From: Taxillus chinensis
Taxonomy: Eukaryota; Streptophyta; Magnoliopsida; Santalales; Loranthaceae
DNA length: 64,000 nt
Direction of reading: 5' to 3'
NCBI GenBank assembly: GCA_023512835.1
Contig: CM042092.1
Location: 62,001-126,000 of the forward strand
Shown: piece by piece, positions 57,901 to 64,000 of the stretch
How positions within the stretch are numbered: the stretch's first letter is position 1
Layout: each line of letters begins with the position of its first letter
Made by a program: the position numbers and the translations under genes
The notes under the pieces: model-generated
Told to the model about the DNA's origin: nothing
The model's input: the letters and a program-made list of their open reading frames with translations, nothing else
The model's database searches: none

Positions 57901-60900
57901 TGAAGTTTGACATACACCAACTTCAGAGTCATTGACTACATACTCATCTTGCCCGAAGCATGTCATATTCTCTGTTGATAAAAAAATTGAAAAAGAAAAT
58001 AAGAAAACTTAGTAGTTTTCAGTTGAACTATCTTAACCAAAAGTTGCATTTAAAATTTGAACAACTACCTCCTCCAGTTGTAATTGATTCAACAGGATCA
58101 TTTATCGCCACAAGCTCTTCCCATTCAAGCGTGTTAATCTCATGAAGTCTCATTTCATGACTTCTGAGTGTTGCACTTTTCCCATGCTCTGAAAATTTTC
58201 CATAGGAGGAAAGGTCAGGTCTTTATATAAATAGTAAATTCTATATTTTCACCAACTCAAAACAAATTAAATGACAACGTTTGCATATAATTTGTTTATA
58301 GGCCATAGGATTGGAGCAGCTGCTCTATTTTCCTGGTAAATTTAATTCCAGTAAATTTTCTCCAAAACGTAAAATCATTATCAGAAGGGTAGCATTACAT
58401 GTTGACTTTACAGATGCCCAACTGTCATTACCTGAGTGATCTTTCTCAGCAGCATAATAAGCACAATCAGCCACATAATCACTTTTTTCTGATAAAAGCC
58501 AAGGAGCAGATGGGTTGGAATGGATTGAACTAGAATTTAAATTCACAGGCATGACTGTAGAAGATGGCGACTGTATCATTTGTCAAACACAGGCATACAA
58601 CAGGACCATTAGCACATCTTGGTAGTTTCAGAGAGAATGACATGAGAAAAGCTTATAAAGTATTTGACTTTGACAGGCATACAGAACGATTATTTTCCAA
58701 GGCGCATAATGGTTGTATGAACGGCATTTAACCTAAAGCCACTAAACATGCTTGAGTAAGCATGAAATATCTGGAATGCACGTTTTCAATGCTAAAACTA
58801 GAAATCCTTTCTGACATAGTGCCAAAAGAAGTGACTACAAATCTAAGAAGATGAAAAACTACACTACAAATGAATGATTATAAAGAAAAAGACACATGTG
58901 CATGCTGGAGAGAGAGTGAGGGAATCAAAATCAATGAAACAACTAAATTGATTCACAGAATGGACTGCCCGAACAAGAAACAAGAACTTCCAATCACACA
59001 GTTACAAACGTCTCAGTAGCGTGGATATCTAATAAAACAGATCATTAGAAGTAAAGTAATGAACAACCTCTTGTGTCTCACGATAATGAACAAAGACTAT
59101 GTTCTCCAACTTCCTGAACACAAAAAAACAAAAAAACAAAAAAACAAAAAAACAAAAAAACAAAAAAACAAAAGAGAGAGAATGATATATATATATATTC
59201 AGTAAAAGAAGTATCATATTGCTATTAATATAACATGACATTATCAAATGCTTACAAAACGCAATCTTTAGAGCTAGGAGTTTTTTAAGAATAATAATTT
59301 TTTAAAAAAAGACAAGTAGTTTTGTTGGTGAATGAGTATTACATACTTATCAAGTAGCCAGTAACACCTGCGAACGAAGGTCATATTATCTTCCCCATGT
59401 GCATAATATACATGAAGTCTTTCTTCATCACCAACCTGCGTCAAGAAAAATAAAGCCTGCAATGTCAACTGAATATATAATTCAGTCCAGATTACTAATT
59501 ATCCACCCACTTGAATCCTACTGACATGTAAATTAAACAGGAAGAGCCTTTCCTTATGATATACAACATGTCGAACTAAAAATCACAGGAAAGGAATCAA
59601 AAAGGGCACATTGAGAAATGGTAATTAAATAGGTAACATTTTTTTTTGGCTTTTTGAATTTATTTCCACACCATATATAATGCTAAAAAAATGACAACCC
59701 TCACTTTTAAATGCTCATGAGCTTCTTTGACACTCTTCCCATCCTTTTTCTTTTTCCAGTTATGACCATCTTTGCGAAAGTTCCTCAGCATTCTACGATC
59801 AAACAACACCACTGTACCACCTGTCACAGTGCTACAGAACTAATTAACTAGACAAAATGAGGATGAAATAAATAAATAAATAAAATAAGGAGATGTCAAA
59901 ATTATTGTTGCCATAGTTTACATTATAAGACGTCCCAAAAGCAATTTATTTGGCATCAATTGAACATGTCGATCATGATTAGTGGCAGAATATGATGATA
60001 CTTAGGTATTTAATATCCAACAACTCATACTCACTATGGGAATTCATCAAGTGAAGCCAGGAACACATAGTCAACACCTTTAATTAAACAAAAATTGGAA
60101 TGCGAGCTTAAGAGGACACTTTGAAATGACTAGGATTAAAACAAAAAAGAAAAAACTATTATTGATGGATCTCCCTCGCTCCACCAATCCATACCTTGAT
60201 ATTTAATTAACTTACCAGTTTAGATTTGCATGATGCATTACATTAAAACTAGATTATTTTATTATTTTAAAAAAACTATATACTAAAACAGCATAACTTT
60301 AATTTGAAAAATATTAAAATAACAGGTATCATACGGTAGAGAATCCTATCCTAATTCATAACTGACGAGATAGTACTGGCCGTAGTTCAACAATCATCCC
60401 ACAGGCAGAAAGCCACAAATTCAATATCACCCAAAGGGACGACACCTCACCCAAAGGTGTCCCATTTTGCCAGCTGAACTGCCTCTTGGGGCAAAGAGAC
60501 AGCAGTGATTGTTTGGACTTTCGGATGCTACAGAGTTTTGAACTGTTAGAATGTGGCGCGCATCCGGTCCACTTAATGTCCATTCGACGTGGCTACGCCA
60601 GCCACACATTGCGCGCCAACTCCATATATGGCAGTTGTATGTTAGATTCGATCCTCTCGATTATTTGGTTGATGAAACAAACGAGGAGTTTATAAGTTAA
60701 TGAGTGGGGGCGGGCATATATGCATGTTTGGGTTGGGAAACGTCCATGGCATTCTGATATATTTACACATGTACGCATTAATTAACCAGCTAGCAGTTAC
60801 TTGTGGGTAAGTTCACCGGCTTGACGTTGACGCTGAAACAAGTATAGTTGCAAAGTATTGCATGAATCTCGTTGGGTCGGAGCCATCTGAATCTTGCTTC

Positions 60901-61380
60901 CTCGACCATGCTTACAAAATCCAAATCTGTTTCATGAAACATGGAGCCGTGCAGCAAATTAATGGTCTGTTCAGCAACAAATAATATACCCAGTTTTTTT
61001 GTTGTTTTTTTTTCCCTGAAAAAATCTTGAAAATTCTCTCCCTCCCTCCCTCCCTCCCTCCCCCTTAAAATAATAATAATATTAAAAGCATTTTTGTAAT
61101 AATATTAAATAAATAAATAAAAACACTTTCAAAAATGAGACACCAACTAATAATCCTTAACTCGTTAAAAGAAAAAGAAAAAAACACACACTTCCCTACT
61201 TCCATGAAACACCAAATTTTTCTAGGAAGAAAAAACACCAAAGCTGCAATAATTATTACCAGCTAAACACACACACAGCCCTATAATTATAATATATTCG
61301 TACGTACCTTCAAGTGTGTGGAACCCATGGATCTCCCAACCCCAAAGCCGGTGGTCGGCTCTTCTCCTTCTGTTGTCCAT
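54952..61380 (-). CDS. CAMTA5: Calmodulin-binding transcription activator, CAMTA5 type
   Basis: CAMTA factors bind CGCG/CGTG promoter elements and respond to calcium through calmodulin. Exons: 61308-61380, 60801-60926, 59705-59820, 59347-59435, 59068-59113, 58432-58570, 58069-58188, 57916-57971, 57231-57650, 56446-57143, 55676-56222, 55062-55370, 54952-54999, giving about 928 aa (Arabidopsis CAMTA5 is near 923). The CG-1 DNA-binding domain (about 25-150) includes RWLRPNEIHAILCNY and RKDGHNWKKKKDGK. IPT/TIG domain starts near 396, ankyrin repeats contain GWTAIHWAAYCGR and IQ motifs include ARIQAAFRDH and MKIQNAFRNR. The calmodulin-binding segment has ILRWRLKRRGFRGLQV. EIHGFHTLE at the start points to the CAMTA5/6 clade. 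The last intron is uncertain: reading through 55062 gives an alternative end (VANIRVAPQQDVS, stop at 55020). Confidence 0.92.
59107..59172. repeat. (CAAAAAA)n simple repeat at a CAMTA5 splice acceptor
   Basis: A regular seven-base unit (CAAAAAA, about eight copies) lies immediately upstream of CAMTA5 exon 5. On the transcribed strand this is a T-rich tract 0-60 nt before the splice acceptor, acting in effect as an extended polypyrimidine tract. Confidence 0.9.
59821..60800 (-). other. CAMTA5 intron 2
   Basis: A 980-bp intron between the CG-1 exons. The portion 60360-60720 is GC-richer than the flanks and contains short open frames on both strands without recognisable domains; it may be an old insertion. 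Confidence 0.5.
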
Positions 61381-63243
61381 CGATCAGAAAACCGGCCACG
61401 TACCTGGTTTTCCTCACAATAAAAAATAAGAAAGAAGAGGAATTAAACAATCACCACTTCCACTTAGTATGAATGCCCAGAAAGTTTGTTATTTAAATAA
61501 AAACCGGAAACACACGGGAAAAAGGAAAAAAAAAAAGCCAAAACAAGAAGGAGAAGAAAGAAGAAACATAATGGAAATGAAAAAACGGACCGCGAGACGG
61601 ATGGGACAGCGTTATTATTCTTTTATGACATCTTTATTGCTGTATTACTGTTATTTCTTATTGGCTGCCAGAAACGGGAATCTTTCCCTCCCTACTACTA
61701 ATCACATATGCAATCTACTTTGTCCACGGCATTATCCTAATCACAGAAGCAATCTAACCTACGTCACCCAGATGACACAGCATCGGCTATTCCTTTGTTT
61801 GTTTACTCCAATTTGGACTCCTTTGGAGTTTAAAGCAAATTTGCTCAGCTCCAACTAATAAAAAAAATACAAATGGTCGACCCAGCCTCCGCTCTCTTTT
61901 TATTATATATATACTTTTATTTAACTTCACTAATTTTATTATAATAATAAAAATATAATTTAAATGATTAAATATTAATCTAACGGTTTGGATTAAAGAT
62001 TCTTATAAAACTAGCTCTATATTCTTTATATATGGGATGCTAAAAGGGTCTGCGGCTCGGGTGCTGACCCGTAAAATGGGACAGGTTGGGCCATAAAATT
62101 TGAACCCATTTAATAATAGGCCTAAACAGTTTGCAGCACTCAACCAGCAATTTAAACAGGTTTGGCCCGTTGGACCGACTCACGGGCCATGCCTTTAATT
62201 CAGCCCTAGGCCAATTAGTCACCCAATCCACCTACCCGAGTCAAGCAAGCCATGGATCCCAGCAAGCCCAGCAGCCCAATCAAGTTTTCTTTTATTTTTA
62301 TAACATTTAATAATAATTATTAAAATTGGTAACCTAAAACCTAAATATCTAATCGTCTAATGGCTTGTCTTGCAGTCTGTGCTGCACCACTTCTCTCTTC
62401 TTCTCTTTTTTCCTTTTCAGGTCTTTTTTTTTTTTTTTTTTTTTCTTTTTCTCTGCTCATTGTCTTCTCACCGATGGCCACGACTCATGCTGACGCTGTC
62501 TGTCCTCTTGCCATCACCTTTGACTGTCCTTGCCTCTGGTAGAGCTTGCTGACGCCGTCGCCTTCGTCCTCTTGCCGCCCGGCCGATCGGAATTGTCAAA
62601 TCTGGGTTATGCCTTGCAAAATATTAAAATAACAACACAACAATCAGATAAATAAGATTGTTATTTTTTTTACATTATTTGTTTTTTTTAAACGCTCAAT
62701 CCTTAGGTTAGCTCGCCCCGCATGCAGGTTGGCTAGGTCTAAAAATCTTAATCAATTTAAAAGCGAACCTAAATACGCTATGCCCATTAAGCCGTTTAGT
62801 CCGTCCCAATCCAACCCAGCCCACCCGTTTAATACTATGTACATATTAAAGTCATCATTATATTACTAAAGAGAAAAAAAAAATAATGAGCATAATTGTG
62901 TTTCATTAACATCATATAATATGTATAAAAACTAAAAATAATAAAAGTAAAATTTTTAAAAAACTCACGTTCCACGTCAGATGTAAAGATAACGCCAGAA
63001 TTACTGTGACCCGTTTCACGGGCCACCAAACAAATGGTAATTTCCAGATTATTAGCACCTGGCAACCCCCACAAAGCACCGTCCCAGGTTGTTTTTTAAA
63101 TCATCTCCACACTACGGTCTTCATATATATAGGTTCTCCCATTTGCGTATGTGTATTTGGCCGACACAGTCACACAGAACACCAGCGCCTTAGTTGCATA
63201 GGGAGGGAGGTAGGCAGGGAGGGGGGTAGGGAGGGAGAGAGAG
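61381..63243. promoter_or_regulatory. Shared upstream region of CAMTA5 (minus) and AAE7 (plus)
   Basis: A divergent intergenic region. Between 62040 and 62260 and between 62700 and 62830 lie GGGTC/GGCCC-rich stretches (TAGGCCTAAAC, CCCGTTTAATA) like those of small hAT-type plant elements, without defined ends. A T-run is at 62426-62443. Open frames at 61469-61858, 62360-62542 and 62370-62552 are low-complexity. A run of G-triplets lies at 63201-63235, directly before the AAE7 start. Confidence 0.45.
63201..63235 (+). promoter_or_regulatory. G-triplet run in the AAE7 5' leader
   Basis: Five or more GGG runs occur in 35 nt, ending 8 nt before the ATG at 63244: positions 63201-63203, 63205-63207, 63217-63219, 63221-63226, 63229-63231 and 63233-63235. 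Loops are one to nine nucleotides. If transcribed, this satisfies the usual pattern for an RNA G-quadruplex in a 5' leader. Confidence 0.5.
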
Positions 63244-63459
63244 ATGGCTCGGTCGAGAGACATCGATGACCTACCCAAGAACGCCGCGAATTACACTGCT
63301 TTAACGCCGTTGGTGTTTCTGGAGAGAGCTGCTCTGGTCCATCCTCACCGGAAATCTGTGGTCCACGGATCGCTCCACTACACCTGGGTCCAGACTTACC
63401 AGAGATGTCGTCGCCTAGCCTCTGCTCTTTCCAAGCAATCCATCGGGTTCGGTAGCACG
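63244..63459 (+). CDS. AAE7: Acyl-activating enzyme AAE7/ACN1-like, first exon only
   Basis: AAE7 (ACN1) is a peroxisomal AMP-forming acyl/acetate-CoA ligase that recovers free acetate for the glyoxylate cycle. Only exon 1 (72 codons) is in the window: MARSRDIDDLPKNAANYTAL, then TPLVFLERAALVHPHRKSVV and TYQRCRRLASALSKQSIGFG. These match the conserved N-terminal start of the family's AMP-binding domain. The exon ends GGTAGCACG before the donor GTACTT. The next exon, normally starting near VAIIAPN, was not found before base 64000, so the gene continues past the window and the ATP/AMP motifs cannot be checked. RDIDDLPK..ANYTALTPL fits AAE7 better than AAE1. Confidence 0.88.
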
Positions 63460-64000
63460 GTACTTTCAATTCCCAATCCATCCCTCCTTGCGTAATATAA
63501 CACAACACAGCACAACACATCTTAAGTTAATTACAATTTTAAAAAAAGAGAAGCAGCTAAGAAAAGAAAACGAAAAGAAGTTAATCCACTTCACCTTCGC
63601 TGGTCTGTTTATTGCGTCCTCCCCTGCACCCACCAAAACGTGTGTGAACTCATGCAATTTTATTACAGAGCTCCCATGAAGGTTTTTTATTTTTTTTATT
63701 TTTTTTACTGGTCAATGCTTCTAATAAATCTTACTGCTAATTTTATTGTTGGTTCTGTTTATTTTTTTACCTTCCACTTTTGTTACTAATGTTTACTGGA
63801 TCGCGGATCAGTGTAATTAATAGGGATTTTCAAAATCGGGTAACTCGAACTCCTGAAGACTAATTTGAACCACTTTTTTTTTAAATAAAAAAATCTGAAA
63901 AATGAAAATGCATCGATTGTCCATTTTGTTAATACAAATTCCAATTTATGGAAATTTGTGTGATTTTTTTTCCCACGGGCGTGAAATTATTAGTTTTAAT
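63460..64000 (+). other. AAE7 intron 1 (partial)
   Basis: AT-rich sequence with T-runs and no exon matching the AAE family. Short open frames on both strands have no recognisable domain. Confidence 0.6.

Noticed and set aside
1..64000. tRNA, rRNA or microRNA genes
   Set aside because: No tRNA T-loop box with matching arms, rRNA signature or convincing long precursor hairpin was seen by eye; a covariance-model search would be needed to exclude them.

Overview
The window is nuclear DNA from a flowering plant, most likely a eudicot and perhaps a woody rosid (clade is inference). The evidence is many short exons separated by AT-rich introns, plant-specific genes (a CAMTA factor, a plastid dihydrolipoyl dehydrogenase, an AAE7-type acyl-activating enzyme), telo-box and site II promoter motifs, and nested plant LTR retrotransposons. 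There is no bacterial, phage or CRISPR content.

Six host genes could be rebuilt exon by exon. In order they are: a 3'-truncated PP4R3/SMEK subunit of protein phosphatase 4 (345-7735, minus, 16 exons); plastidial dihydrolipoyl dehydrogenase LPD1 (12268-18832, plus, 15 exons, 568 aa); ribosomal protein eL29 (20646-20959, minus, 62 aa); the COPII GTPase SAR1 (33777-35233, plus, 193 aa); a CAMTA5-type calmodulin-binding transcription activator (54952-61380, minus, 13 exons, about 928 aa); and the first exon of AAE7-like acyl-CoA synthetase (63244-63459, plus), which runs off the window. They are unrelated housekeeping or signalling genes and do not form a pathway cluster.

Between the genes lie mobile elements in layers. 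A TRIM-like element (10027-11225) sits between PP4R3 and LPD1. From 22000 to 28734 a CACTA-type DNA transposon hosts a Ty3/gypsy fragment with its LTR and a solo LTR with a perfect 5-bp target duplication. A hAT-type MITE with a perfect 8-bp duplication lies at 32309-32786. From 36.7 to 54.5 kb there is a large retrotransposon block: gypsy LTR pieces; a decayed Ty1/copia pol split by a 7.7-kb internally deleted gypsy element (41979-49674, duplication TTGGT); a solo LTR nested in that element's integrase (44029-45160, duplication GACTG); and a 3.4-kb solo LTR (51073-54498, duplication CTTAC).

I did not find a new defence or metabolic system. The most interesting observations are: a conserved pair of ACGT-centred palindromes just upstream of the TATA box in three related LTRs; a gypsy pol region inactivated by six nonsense codons, all compatible with C-to-T change at CG or CHG sites, with no frameshift seen; a duplicated pseudo-exon inside PP4R3; a GC-AG intron in LPD1; a run of G-triplets directly before the AAE7 start codon; and a two-model C-terminus for CAMTA5. 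All exon boundaries were read by eye from splice consensus plus reading-frame continuity and remembered family sequence. No alignment or expression data were available.
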